64,000 nucleotides of DNA from Bimuria novae-zelandiae CBS 107.79 (lineage: Eukaryota > Ascomycota > Dothideomycetes > Pleosporales > Didymosphaeriaceae): assembly GCA_010015655.1 (NCBI GenBank), contig ML976656.1:2169038-2233037 (forward strand), read 5' to 3'. The notes under the pieces were generated by a model. The model worked only from the letters and a program-made list of their open reading frames with translations, had not been told where the DNA came from and made no database searches. This document shows, piece by piece, positions 33,218 to 44,158 of the stretch (position 1 is the stretch's first letter; every line of letters begins with the position of its first letter). Both the position numbers and the translations under genes were made by a program.

Positions 33218-33667
33218 TGTTATAAGGCTCTTACACCTTATTCTAATCTAGATTAGGGTAGTAAGGTATTGTAGTACTTTATAAATTATTTAGTAGTATA
33301 AGTTAATGCGATACTTAGCGCGAGGCTAGATAATTTAATCTTATAATAAAGTAAGATAACTATTAGTTTATATAGGAGAACGTACTCGCACAGAAGATAT
33401 ATAAGTTAACTATAAGGAGTATAATATAGGAAACCGTCCTGTTATATATATCCTCCTTGTCCTATAGAATCCCACGATGTCCTATAGCCTAGGACCGTAA
33501 GATCCCATGGGATTCCTTAGGACACCACGTGACCCGAGTCACGTGGTCCCACGGTTGTCCTATGGTCTTGGCATCTGGGACAGCCTAGGACATTACGTAA
33601 GCCCGAGGTGGGGCCCGGATGCCGTTATAAGGCTCTCCGTCCCACCGTCGACTTCTGGACCGTAACA
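33218..33667 (-). repeat. Gypsy LTR, right copy
   Basis: 450 bp, from TGTTATAAGG to GACCGTAACA. Every difference I saw from the left copy is C/T or G/A. The CACGTG palindrome is intact at 33524-33547. For the minus-strand element this is the 5' LTR. Confidence 0.93.
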
Positions 33668-35969
33668 GTTCTGTTAAGACTCTATAGTCCTTATAATGGG
33701 CTACGCCCAGTTGTTGCCTTAGATCCTTAATCCTCGATTATGCAAACGCCTAGTTATTGCCTTAGATCCTTAACCCTTGATTATGCAAACCCTAGATATA
33801 TAAGTTTAATAACTAAAGCTTAACTTTAAACTTTTTATTAAATTTATAAGTATTTTTCTAGTACTTTTAGCTCCTTAAGCACCTAGTCTTTTATATTAAA
33901 TTTAATTACTTCTACCTATTACAGGATAAGTAGATTTTAAATATAATTATAAACTAAAGCTATAAAGTAGCATATAAAGTTAAAAGACTAACGTAGATAA
34001 ATACTATAAAAGTAACGCCTAGACCTATAAGGAGATAGAACCCTTCTTAGTAAGTAATTAAAAGAAGTCTTAATAGATATTTAATGCTAGCAAGGCTATC
34101 TTTACTAAATAAAGAAGTTATAGAAAAAAAATAAGACCTTTTACTAAAGGTCTATATTTTAGCACGAATAATTATACGCAGCAAGCTATTAGCTTATAAA
34201 AAAGTAATAATTAGGGAAATAAAAGGATAGCCTCCCTATTTATAACTAAACTCTAAGTATTAGGGTTTAATAAAAATAAAATATAATAACTTCTAAGTAA
34301 GGTTAAAGTACTTATTAACCTCTAGGACACCTTTTAGACTCCACTATAAAGAGTAAAAGGACTAATTAAAGAAATAATAAGGGAGTACTAAAAACCCTTA
34401 ATAATATAATAATACTCCTAAGAGACGAGAGATACAAATTAGCTATTAAAAGTAGACTAATAAATAAAGCTATTAAAGAAATTAATAGTAAAGCTTATTT
34501 TAAACTAAGGAAGAAGCTACTGTCTTAAAATCTTTAATTTAGCTTACTTTAATAATAAATGATAGTGTTACTGCTATTTTAAGATAGTAATATAATATAA
34601 ATTCCTAAAGAATAAGGACTACCTTATGTAATGAGGTAAGCGCCCCGCTTACTAAGCCAATACTATGTGACTTCCTCACCTGCACCAAAAGGTACGCACG
34701 AGAATACTTAAGCCAAGTATTACTCGTATAGTATAATATATATAGGATATGCTAGGGTCAGCCACTAGCGCTAGTGTTTGATCCTAGCCTAGCCGGAACC
34801 TCTATAAGCGAGAGAAGGCCACGTGTTCGACCGTGCCTACCTCGTTACACCTTAGAAATAAACTTAAATATATTATTAGTTAATTAATAGGACGTGTAGC
34901 GATAGTAGAAATTATATACTTAAACTACTACTTAGAATACACTAAAGCTAACCTCTAAGAGTTACTAGACTATAACTTTTATAACTACCTAACGGAAGAA
35001 ATCGCGCGTAACTACTTACTTATAATATAATAAGAGAAGTAGAAGCTTTATAATTTTAATTTTAACTTTAATAACTATGCTATAAAAGCTAAAGAGTATA
35101 ATTAAGAAATTTTAAAAAACTTATACCTTTAAAGCCTCCGCGATAACTTATGGGACTAAATAGTTATAGTAAATATAAATAATAATTAGGACCTATAAGG
35201 GGTCTAAAAAAAGTTAATAAAACAAAAAAACAAATTTTTTTTTAAAATAAATTATAATGACTAAAGTTTTCCGCTAAGAGCGGGACGCTACACAAGATAA
35301 ATTAAAAACCTACTTAAGCTAACCTTAGAAAGATGTGTAGCTAACAAAACTAAGATAAAAGACACTAAGTAATAAATAGAGCTATAAGACACAGGTCTAG
35401 TAATACCTAGAAATGAGCTATGTAGGTATTACGCGAGGTAATAGAAACCTATAAGAAGAATAGTTTCTATTTATAATAAAGCTAGCACAAGTTCGCGACG
35501 CTATACTCACTACTAAAAAATCTTTTAATAAAATGTTTAATGTAGTCTTTATTAATTTAGAAAATTGGATTTTTTTAGTAATAGTCGTCGCTAGGAGACA
35601 AAAGTAGGAAAAGGGCAAAAAATAAGTTTTAATAACCTTTAAAGACTATAAATAAACTTAATACTAATAATAGTATACTTACTTATTAATAATAATTAAT
35701 TTAGATTATTTAACCTTTAAATTTATATTAGAAAAATTTATAATAAAAGCTCACCTACAGTATAAGAACCTATCCTATTTATAAAGGGTTATTAGTATTA
35801 GAGGCATGCGACTCTTCGTACATAAAGTAACTTAACGAAAAATAAATATTAATAGCTATATAGAACTAATATAGTTATATATTTTACTTAATAACGGGTT
35901 GTACAATCTAATCCTTAGCCTAATCTAACTAAATAAGAATAGGGTTAAACTAGTCTTAGTAAAGAAATT
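33668..35969. other. degenerate RIP island segment
   Basis: This is very A+T-rich with no readable gene. A less A+T-rich patch at about 34566-34849 starts TGTTACTGC and ends CTCGTTACA and could be a solo LTR, but its 5-bp flanks do not match (GATAG, CCTTA). Upstream parts of the next Gypsy relic may begin here. Confidence 0.4.
33705..33790. repeat. 43-bp tandem duplication
   Basis: Two adjacent 43-bp units (33705-33747 and 33748-33790) both contain TTGCCTTAGATCCTTAA and end GATTATGCAAAC. The four differences are transitions. It lies just right of the Gypsy target duplication. Confidence 0.8.
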
Positions 35970-37357
35970 AATTTAAGTTAAAAGTTTAGACACCTGTATC
36001 TATAACTAAAAAGGTAAGAAACTATTAATAAAGCCTTAAGGAGTATTAGCTATAGCTTTTATAGCTTTAAATTAGCGTAATTAACGCCTAGAAAACGGGA
36101 CTAAGATATTTTCTATATTAATAAAGGATATATAAAAGGCGTTAACCCGCAAGCTAAAGGTAAACTTATAAAAGTTACTAATTAAATCTTTTAAGGACTT
36201 ATAGCGTATCTTTTATAGGAAACAAGCTAATAAGCTCCCCCTGTATCGTAGACCTAAAGTAGATCTTTTTATCCCTCTTGTGGAAAAAGATAGCGAGACC
36301 CTAGAGATTCCTTACAGTCCTCTATTTAATATGTCTCGTGAAGAGTTACTTGTCCTTTAGAAAGAGCTTACTAAATACTTAAATAAAAGTTTTATTTAAG
36401 TAAGTATGTCTAACGCTGTCGCCCTAGTATTATTTATTAAAAAACTTAGTAGAGGACTATACTTTTATATTAATTATTAAGCCTTAAACGCTATATTAAA
36501 AAAGGACTAGTACTTTTTATTATTAATTAGTAAGACTCTTTAGCTTCTCGCAAAGGCTAAATAGTTTAGTAAGTACAATATAATTTAAGCTTTTATAAGC
36601 TTTAAATAGTAAAAGATAAGGAATAGAAGATAGCATTTAGAATCTAACTTAGTTTTTATAAGTAGCTAGTAGTTCCTTTTAGTCTAGCTAATGCGCTAAG
36701 TATATTTTAGTAGTATATTAATTAGATACTAAGGAAGCACCTTAATAACTACTGCTTAGCGTATATAAATAACGTTCTTATTTTCTTTAATAGTAGCTAA
36801 AAAGACTAAGAAGAGAAAGCACGTACTATAATTTAGAAGTTAAAGGCTATAAGACTATATTTAAATATTAAGAAATCTAAGTTCTACGTTAAAAAGATTA
36901 AGTACCTTAGATTTATTATAGAAGTTAATAAGTGTGTAAGTATAGACCTAGATAAAACCTAAGTAATTTAAAAATAGATGCTACTAACCTTAGTAAAGGG
37001 AGTTTAGAACTTTATAGGCTTTATAAACTTTTATTAAAGATTGATATAAAACTTCTCTAGTATAGTAAGCCCCCTTATAAAGCTTACTAGTAAAGGAGTA
37101 GAATTTATCTAAGGATTAAAGTAGTAGTACGTATTTAACTTTTTAAAGATAGTGTTTTATATAGATCCCGCGCAAGTCTACTTTAACTCTAAATAAGAAT
37201 TAGTACTAGACGTAGACGCTTTTAGCTAGTTAATTAAGAAATACTTCTTTTAGTATAATAATAATAAGATTTTACGCCTAGTAGCTTACTTCTTAGTAAA
37301 GAATAGCGTAGTAGAATATAACTATGCTATCTACAATAAAAAGATACTTATAGGTAT
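35970..37357 (+). pseudogene. second Gypsy reverse transcriptase relic
   Basis: On the plus strand, opposite to the first Gypsy element: PLYRRPKVDLFIPLVEK near 36240, EIPYSPLFNMSREELLVL near 36310, and NAVALVLFIKKLSRGLYFYI near 36415-36470. Then ALNAILKKD and, near 36690-36780, NALSIFQQYIN and LAYINNVLIFF, where the YxDD box has become YINN. FYVKKIKYLRFIIE and NFIGFINFY follow near 36880-37030, and EYNYAIYNKKIL near 37320 is the RNase H end. The element stops abruptly at 37357, where G+C-normal DNA begins. Stops are everywhere. Confidence 0.85.
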
Positions 37358-39304
37358 ATTGGTGGTGGTGGAACCGCATCCGGAAATGGAGGTTTCCTGA
37401 GCGGGAAATGGACGCTCACTTGGCAGCTCGCCGCTTTTATATGGCCCGTGCGCCGACCCCATCGCATAAAAGTGCGCCGCCCTCGCCGTCCTACCCTCCT
37501 CCCTCCATCATCTCTTTACTCCCAACACCTCCTTTTCTCCTGATTGGTCGCTCGGACTCGCCGGTGGGGCATTTTTACCCCTTGGTAATCATGCAACCGC
37601 GCATTACTAGTACGGATGGCTCATGATGGACTGACGATGAGGGCGCTGCGGTGTTTCTTCGGGAATGCTCATGTTGTCTTCGATGCTCCGCAAATGGCTC
37701 TCTGCTACTCTGGATTTCGGCCGCTCTGGGTCCCTCGCCTCCCCCATGACTGAGCAGTGCTCATGGCATCTACCCTCTACTTTGGCACCGCCGATGAACG
37801 GAATACAGCCATTTCTTCGGTTTCTCCTTTCAGAAAGAGCCGCATACCTGCTCATCTCCGAGATCGTCGACGTGCCACGTCATCGATCACGCGGGGGCCG
37901 CAACAGAAGCGCCTTCCACGTCTCGATAGCGTCTGAGCGGGAGGGGCCAGGCCCGTGCAATCTCAGCTGGGAGGCCGTCAACAATGTCACGGAACTAGAA
38001 GCCTGGGGAAGATGATTGGCCTGGACTGCCGTTGCTGCAAAGTCAGTTTCACGGGAGAGTCAGATAACGCAGAATCGGCTAGGCTACGACCCGCTGTACA
38101 GCCAGGCAGGACGGTGCTGGCATGTACTCGCCCCAGTCTGCACTCGGCCGCTCCGATCCATGGTGCGGCATTTTCTTGCCCCTTGGCAATGGTGCAACCG
38201 CTGCACCACTGCACCGCCCGGTCCTGCGGCCAATTTCCCCCCTTGATCGGCCGACGATGAGGGCGCTGCGCCGTATCCGTTGATAGGCCTCGTCTACGAA
38301 TCTTCTCCTTCAGATCCAGCGAGGAGCTCTACTGTTTCCTGGGACTTCAATTGCTCTACTTCTTCCGCCTTTACCGTAGCGAAGCAGCGAAAATCTACCG
38401 CCCTCTATCTTGAAATCTCTCGTGGATCACCACCGACACTCTCTCCTTGGGTTTCCCTTCCAGAGCTTGCGGGTCCGGTAGCTCTTTGACCTGCCACGTC
38501 ATCACCCGCGCCCAGGGCGACAACAGCATTGCCTCGGACGCCCCGATCATGTCTCAGGAGGAGGGGCTACGCCAGCGCCATTTCATCCCGACGCCTAGCA
38601 AGGTTGTGAGACTACGTAGCCCCCGGGCAGGTGGCGGTCGCAGCATGTACTCGCCCATAATGCACCGTCCATTGAATTGGTGAAGCTTGGGTCCACATGA
38701 CGGTCTGCATGATGCCAGTGTTGCTTTCTGGTGTCACTAACTACAGGGAGCAAAGGACTAGAGCGAAACACGAAGCCTGGACGAGAGTTTGAGCCCAAGT
38801 GTGGGTTTCGGGGTCGTCGACGAGTTGACTATCCGTATTAGGATCTCTTTGGTCAACTTATGGATGCGGATCGACCTGAATGGGCCTCTCCGAGCTCGTG
38901 TTGAGGGGGCGGGTTCCGACGGGAAAAGGGGGAAGTGCATAGCGACAGAACAACCTGGCCTGTTGGAAGCTAGCGTATCAGTTCCTTGTTCTATGACGAG
39001 TATCAGCGGGACAGCCACATACTTTCTCGTCCGAAGGAAGGGGGCTTCATGCGAAGGCCGCATTGCCACCAACACTACGCAGCTGCGCGGTTGCTGATTC
39101 GACTCCAATCTCATGTACCCCTGGAGTCGGCGCTTCGAACGCCGTCTCATGCCAACTGCTGCCTGCTGGAGTGCCCAACACATTCAAGTCAGCTTTCGAA
39201 GAGGGTTTGGATCGAAGCGTGGAACTTTTGCCTACTTAAACCACTGCGCCTCCGCATTCCTCGTACCACCAGACCTCCCAGAATCAGCAACAGCGGCCAC
39301 GAGG
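37358..39304. other. G+C-normal non-coding region after the RIP island
   Basis: No supported gene is present. The left 1.3 kb contains diverged repeats (see 37565-38690). The last 600 bp probably include the promoter of the chromodomain gene. Confidence 0.45.
37565..38690. repeat. diverged direct repeats, two units of about 0.6 kb
   Basis: Related pieces recur in the same order. GGCATTTTTACCCCTTGGTA (37567) resembles the tract at 38164 (CATTTTCTTGCCCCTTGGCA). GACGATGAGGGCGCTGCG occurs at about 37632 and 38250. GTGCCACGTCATC with a following GCGGG or GCGCC tract occurs near 37870 and TGCCACGTCATCACCCGCG near 38492. TACTCGCCC occurs at about 38124 and 38649. The copies are too different for exact borders, and no coding frame is shared. 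Confidence 0.5.
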
Positions 39305-40939
39305 ATGTCTTTTAATTCTTTTCCGGTGCAGAACTTTCAATTCGTTTCTTACAATGGACGTTTGGAGTCAAAGCCGACCGGGCGCCGTAAGCACACCAAA
39401 CCAATACTACCTAACAATCACGAATACACTGCTCTTGACGAGTATCCGAGTACCGACCTTGCTCTCCCATCGCATCGAGCTGGAGACGGATTGGTATCAG
39501 GTAGGCATTCCTAAAGCCGTCATTCTCGCGTTCTTTGGTGACTGACCGAACACAGCCGACGAAAACGTCTGTAATCTCAAAATATTTAGTTGCAAAGGCG
39601 ATATTAGCTGTTTATGCGGTTCCTATCCCCAGGACAAACAAGGGATGAAAGTCGAACATTTCGTCCCGAGGGGGACTTCTAAAGAAGCTCTAAGCGAGAA
39701 GAGCTCAGGTCAACCGGCGCTTTTCGAGGGTGACAGTTCAGGTAAACCCCAGGCTCTGTTAGGATATTACACAACTGTTCTAACACTGCGTAGAGTTTGC
39801 GATCGTCATCGCCGACAATCAATCCGAATCAGATGCTGATAATGACGACGACGGCTACTCTCACAACCCAAATTTGGGTACGCAAAAACACGATCGTTTT
39901 GACGATGCGTCACTCTTGACCTCGGACCACCATGACAAAAAGGGCATGGAGGACGCTTTCAGCTCAGAACTGGTTGGTGGATACAAATCTCGAGTTAGTG
40001 GGCCCCCACGTCGCAAACTCTCGTCAACACCATCAACACCGCCAACTGGACCGTTGATTATGGAAATTGGGCAGCCAATGCAAGAGGCCAACGGCGAAAC
40101 TTTTCGGAGAGCTCACACTACGATACATAAACCACAGGGGCCTATAGACATGAAGGCAGAGAAACAAGGTAAGCGCGCGCTATTGCGAGTGTTTTGCTCT
40201 TATCTAATACTAGCAAGGCGAGTCAGCTCCCGTCGAAAGCACGAGCAGCAACAGCAGCGACGGATCCGAGAAAGATACCAACGATGACACTAGCAATCAA
40301 GGAACATGGCTGACGCGCAAGCGGAGACGCCTTCTGTCTAGCAAGCCGCACACTCAAACCTCGAGTACAACATCGAAGCGGCACCCGAGGCAGGTGAGAT
40401 TGTTAAAAACGCAGCGAAAACCTTCCTCCTACAGCAAACCAGCCCTGAGCAGTCCTTCCAGTCTGAAATCTCTTCCAGCCGTGCCGAACTGTGGTCACGA
40501 TTCCAAGATATGTGATAGTGTTGACAACAGCGAAAGCAGTGATCGCGGCCGCCATCTTGGAAGCAACAAGCGACAAAGGTCAGAATCACGGCCCCGTCGC
40601 TCACGCAGTCGCGGCGGTGCAGACGGAGACGACGAATATGAGGTAGTGAAGGTCCTCAAAGCCCGTTTCTACGGCAGAGGGCTACAGTACCGTGTCAAAT
40701 GGCTTGGATATGCGGACGATCCGGCGTGGTACGATGCATCCAACTTCAAGAATAGCCCTGGCAAGCTCCGTGAGTTTCACAACGCCAACCCTGACAGCCC
40801 AGGGCCCCCAGTAAGGCTGGAGGAGTGGAAAAAGTGTTGGGAGGAAGATATAGATGCGGACGATCACTCGGATGACAACAAGCCTCACAGGTCACATACA
40901 GGACGCGGGACACTGAGGATTCCTGATCCATGCGAATAG
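39305..40939 (+). CDS. chromodomain protein
   Basis: Four exons (39305-39500, 39556-39741, 39794-40168, 40218-40939), all joined in phase 1 across 49-55-bp introns with GT-AG ends, give 492 residues. The start is the first in-frame ATG of exon 1. Exon 4 carries the chromodomain: EYEVVKVLKARFYGRGLQYR, VKWLGYADDPAWYDASNFKN and SPGKLREFHNANPDSPGPP (about residues 380-440). The rest is Ser-rich and charged, with KRRRRLL-like and SRPRRSRSR basic stretches that could be nuclear signals. Chromodomains bind methylated histone tails, and related ones occur in chromoviral integrases. A chromatin role is likely. Whether it is a host gene or derived from a transposon is open. Confidence 0.8.
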
Positions 40940-41573
40940 TCGCTCCGCAGATACAGCCATTTTCCGGCTTCTGCAGTGTAGCGGCAAGAAGCCATGCTAT
41001 AGGTTCTTCCTCCAAGTCGTCACGGTGATGTTCACGTAGCTCCGCAGCGGCAGCAACTCACCACCCGTAGCCGCTGTAGCCAAATGCAAACTCAAATGCT
41101 TGCCCACGCTTTTCCTAGTACCGAGTCCCAAATATCCTTGTCCTTCACCTCCCCTCTCCACAAGTCGCCCTAGATAGGGAAAATGGGTCGTGGTGAACAC
41201 CGACCTGTGGTCAGTCTCCAAAACATACTCCTCTACGACAAACGCCCCCAAGACTTCTTCGCGTTGCCGATCGCCTTGGTCCACTTTGCACCACCAGCCA
41301 GTTGCTGTGACCCGACCGGCTGGCTGACCACAACGTTTTATAGTCGCACATCGGCCTCCACACTCAGGGCTCTGCCGCCGATACCAAGATCAGCTTGAAG
41401 CGGATCGTGATTGTGGCAGCATCATATTCTCTCTCGGCGTTTCGAATCTTGCATGCATTCTGCGATAGGCGTGAATGGATATTATAAGAGGAGAGGTAGT
41501 GCAATGCATGATGACCGGCAACGAAGGAAGGAGCATTCCAACGTCGTAATATAATGGTCATGGTGGGCAAATA
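40940..41573. other. intergenic, no gene seen
   Basis: This runs from the chromodomain gene stop to the TA target site of the Tc1/mariner element. Short ORFs have no recognisable features. Confidence 0.5.
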
Positions 41574-42567
41574 CAAAGGGTAATCTCAATAAAGTCGGCC
41601 GTCACGTGCAGCAGGGATTCCTGCAGGGGTAGCAACTTCAAAAGTCGGGCATCTTGATTCCATCTAAAGTATGAGCAAATACACCCAAATAAGATGTTCT
41701 AATTATGCTGTAAAGTTGTTCTGGCCACCTGCGTCCTCGCAGAGCTCTGCAACGCGCATAAAGTAGGTGGGATGAAGCTTTTCGGCCATATACTGCCTGA
41801 GTGTCTTATCACCTTGCCAGACCTCCTTTTTGGCCTCCTTGGAACTTGATAGGCATTCGTAACTTGCCAAAAAACCTTCTAGACGCCCAAAACAGCGCTC
41901 AATTGGGTGTAAGTCGGGTGAATTAGGAGGCTAAGGGCCAAACTTAATTCTTAGAGCTTTAATTTCTAGCTAGCAGTACTAGAGGCCTAGTAAGTATAAG
42001 TAAACGTTATCTTAAATTAAATAAATAGCTACGCCTTAGTTATTATCGCGTATAGCGTAGTAATAAAGGAATAGGTGTTTCTTAAGTATATTCTTTGCGT
42101 ACTAGATGCTATTTATACCCTTCCCTCCTTTGCATATAAACTCCTCTATTTTAAAAAACTTTTAATAGTAAAAAGTTTTTTAATACCTGCGCGGAGAGCT
42201 CCACCTTTTTTATAAGTAGCCTTATTAGTAGCTTAGCGTTAACTATTATTATAAGTAATATTATAGTTAATTTTTTATAATTACTACTTTTTATAGGTGC
42301 TAGTAATAGTCGCGTAAGAGCGTTTAACCTTAAGAACTTCTTTTACTATATTATTTATATAGGAATCAAGTTATATAAGGTCTTTATAGCTTATATTATT
42401 ATCTTAAGCCTAAATAACGCAAGGGCGTTAATAAGAGTAAGTAGTATTAGTTAAAGTAGTAGCGTAGATTATAAAACTAAATTTAGGTAGCGTTATAAGT
42501 AGTACGTAGACGTTACTATCTTATCTAATTAATCTTAAAATCCTTTACTTTCTACTACGTATATTAC

Positions 42568-43026
42568 TGTTAGGATCTGAACATGTATGGGACGCGGAGG
42601 ACCAACGGGCCCTCAGCGGGGGTGACACTTGGTGGGGTTGCGCAACCGAGGTCACGTGATGTACCATCCAGCCAAGGCTGTACCAGCCATGGATGGCAGT
42701 ACCAGCCATGGATGGCAGTACCAGCCATGGATGGCAACACCAGCCATGGATGGCAACAAAACTTTGGATGGTACAGAAATCCTCTTGTATATAAACCCAC
42801 ACGAATGCCCTTATGACATTCGTGTTCAACCTTGTTTATCAATCTATCGTTTGGATCTGAGTAAGCAACTTTGTTGATTTGATTGTGCTGTACACACCTT
42901 CGATACCAACGCCCCAGTGACAAGCGCAGGCTATCACTACAACCTTCTCTCGTCCTACCAAGTATTCCTGCCCGAGAACCAACCTTAGCCCTATAGGGAT
43001 TAGCTATCTCTTCCAGGGACTTAACA
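42568..43026 (+). mobile_element. solo LTR inside the Tc1/mariner element
   Basis: 459 bp, starting TGTTAGGATC and ending GGGACTTAACA, with the 5-bp target duplication ATTAC at 42563-42567 and 43027-43031. TATATAAA at 42788-42795 gives a plus orientation, with U3 on the left. It is G+C-normal although the host DNA on both sides is RIP-damaged, so it probably arrived later. No internal retrotransposon region remains, so it arose by recombination between two LTRs. It is not similar to the Gypsy LTRs in this window beyond the TGTTA start. Confidence 0.9.
42681..42756 (+). repeat. 4 x 19-bp tandem repeat in the LTR U3
   Basis: Four head-to-tail copies of TACCAGCCATGGATGGCAG (42681, 42700, 42719, 42738) differ only at the unit ends. 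Each holds the palindrome CCATGG. The array lies 32 bp left of the TATA box. Confidence 0.95.
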
Positions 43027-43900
43027 ATTACTCTCGCAAATAGACTTAGAGGTCTTATTATAGTAAATAAATATAATGCGTAGAAAGTGTAAGTTATTTT
43101 TAGCCTTAAGCTAGGCATAGTACTATAGTTATTAGTTCTTATTATTACTACTAAGCGCTAGTTTTTTAAGTTATACTTTATAAGTTATTACGTATAGGTG
43201 CTGCTCGTCGCTGTGCTCCCTAGCAATGTTATAGACTATATTCTTACTAAGTGTGATGCTAGCTTCTGCGCAGAGGTCTCTGACAGCGTCATGCACCTGG
43301 TAGGTGCCATATACGATAATGTTATGCCGTGGTCTTGCGCTCAGCGTAGAGCCATCGCGTACCTTTACAGGTCTGCCAGGAGGAGACTGCTTGACTGTAG
43401 GTGTTGCAGCTAGCAATTCCTGCAGTAAGTCAACCTTTGCAGCATCTTTGACGCGTCGAAATGCCTTACCACATGCGTGGTCAGTTATACCCAAATTAGT
43501 GGCGATTTCTGGGAAAGTGAGGTTGTATTATGTTCTGAGAACGACGATAGCAGCTAGCTGGGCTTCTGACAGCAATCGAGAGTTTTTTTTTTTTTTGGGC
43601 AGGATTTGAAGCCATATTGAGTGCGAAACGTGAGGTTGAAGTGTAGGTGTTGACGCTCTACAGAGCTCTTGGAGGCTCGGAGACTCTGTTCCGCTAGTGA
43701 CGCGCTAGCATCTTGGCAAGTCACATGACGGCCGGCTTTATTGAGATTACCCTTTGTACTAAAATCATAACTCCTAGCTCTCTTCGCCCCTTACGCCATC
43801 TGAAAGTGCCCATCTCGTTCCACGTCACGGTGACGTTGCACGTTGCTTCTGCCCGATCTGACTCCGATTTATCTCCGTGAACCAATCGTTTCGTGTGCAC

Positions 43901-44158
43901 TCATTTATTCGGTTGGGAGAACGCATCAGTGTATCCGTGCTCGGTGCCCCTTCTCCTCACAGTCGGGAAGTTGTACACATCGTCGAGGTCGTACTTCGCC
44001 CACAGAGCCTCCTTCGTCCACCCTTGAAATGGCTTTTTAAGTATGGAACGGAGTGAATGTGTTGCAGTGCCGAATGCATGTTTTGATGAAGAGTGACTTG
44101 CGACGCTGATATCGGATGACTTGCGGGTCGCAGTGGGTTTTGTGGTTGGAAAAGCCAT
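43901..44158 (-). CDS. small hypothetical protein (85 residues)
   Basis: The frame is open further upstream, but a TATA box at 44310-44317 and an A/C-rich leader ending CCGCACA before the ATG support the start at 44158 (MAFPTTKPTATRKSSDISVA). The protein is basic, with SLRSILKKPFQGWTKEALWA and KYDLDDVYNFPTVRRRGTEH as its ordered-looking part. There is no signal peptide or membrane segment. I do not recognise it. It begins 145 bp right of the Tc1/mariner element. Confidence 0.5.
   Translation of the reverse strand: MAFPTTKPTATRKSSDISVASHSSSKHAFGTATHSLRSILKKPFQGWTKEALWAKYDLDDVYNFPTVRRRGTEHGYTDAFSQPNK

Larger units (their letters stand above)
23396..33667 (-). mobile_element. Ty3/Gypsy LTR retrotransposon, RIP-inactivated
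   Basis: Two 450-bp LTRs bound a 10.27-kb unit, with the 5-bp target duplication GTTCT at 23391-23395 and 33668-33672. Coding order on the minus strand is gag (right), a hAT insertion, reverse transcriptase, RNase H and integrase, which is the Gypsy order. The two LTRs differ, as far as I could compare by eye, only by transitions, and coding parts are full of stops, so the element is dead by RIP. Without the nested hAT element it would be about 6.9 kb. An 800-bp assembly gap hides part of the integrase region. Confidence 0.92.
41703..43615 (-). pseudogene. Tc1/mariner transposase, disrupted
   Basis: The N-terminus starts MASNPAQKKKK at 43615 and passes a run of 14 A that puts the next part in another frame. 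The helix-turn-helix region reads LLSEAQLAAIVVLRT, stop, YNLTFPEIATNLGITDHACG. The C-terminal end reads PPNSPDLHPIERCFGRLEGF, the last acidic site of a DD34E/DDE_3 transposase (PNSPDLxPIE), and stops at 41703. The middle is RIP-damaged and split by the solo LTR. Confidence 0.85.
41574..43756 (-). mobile_element. Tc1/mariner element, interrupted by a solo LTR
   Basis: Terminal inverted repeats begin CAAAGGGTAATCTCAATAAA at both ends and extend through a GGCCG and CACRTG-like segment, about 35 bp. TA lies on each side (41572-41573, 43757-43758), the target duplication of this superfamily. A 459-bp solo LTR sits inside. Without it the element would be about 1.7 kb. A remnant of a second copy lies at 3976-4150. 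RIP is patchy: the ends look undamaged, while 41930-42560 and 43030-43170 are A+T-rich. Confidence 0.92.

Noticed and set aside
34566..34849. Possible solo LTR, TGTTACTGC to GTTACA
   Set aside because: The 5-bp flanks do not match and no partner copy is in the window; kept only as a remark.
42583..42877. Short ORFs with repeated HGWQYQPWM-like sequence
   Set aside because: They translate the 19-bp tandem array in the solo LTR and have no conserved context.
22876..43756. Starship-type giant element
   Set aside because: No DUF3435 tyrosine recombinase (captain) or cargo arrangement was seen; ordinary nested transposons explain the region.
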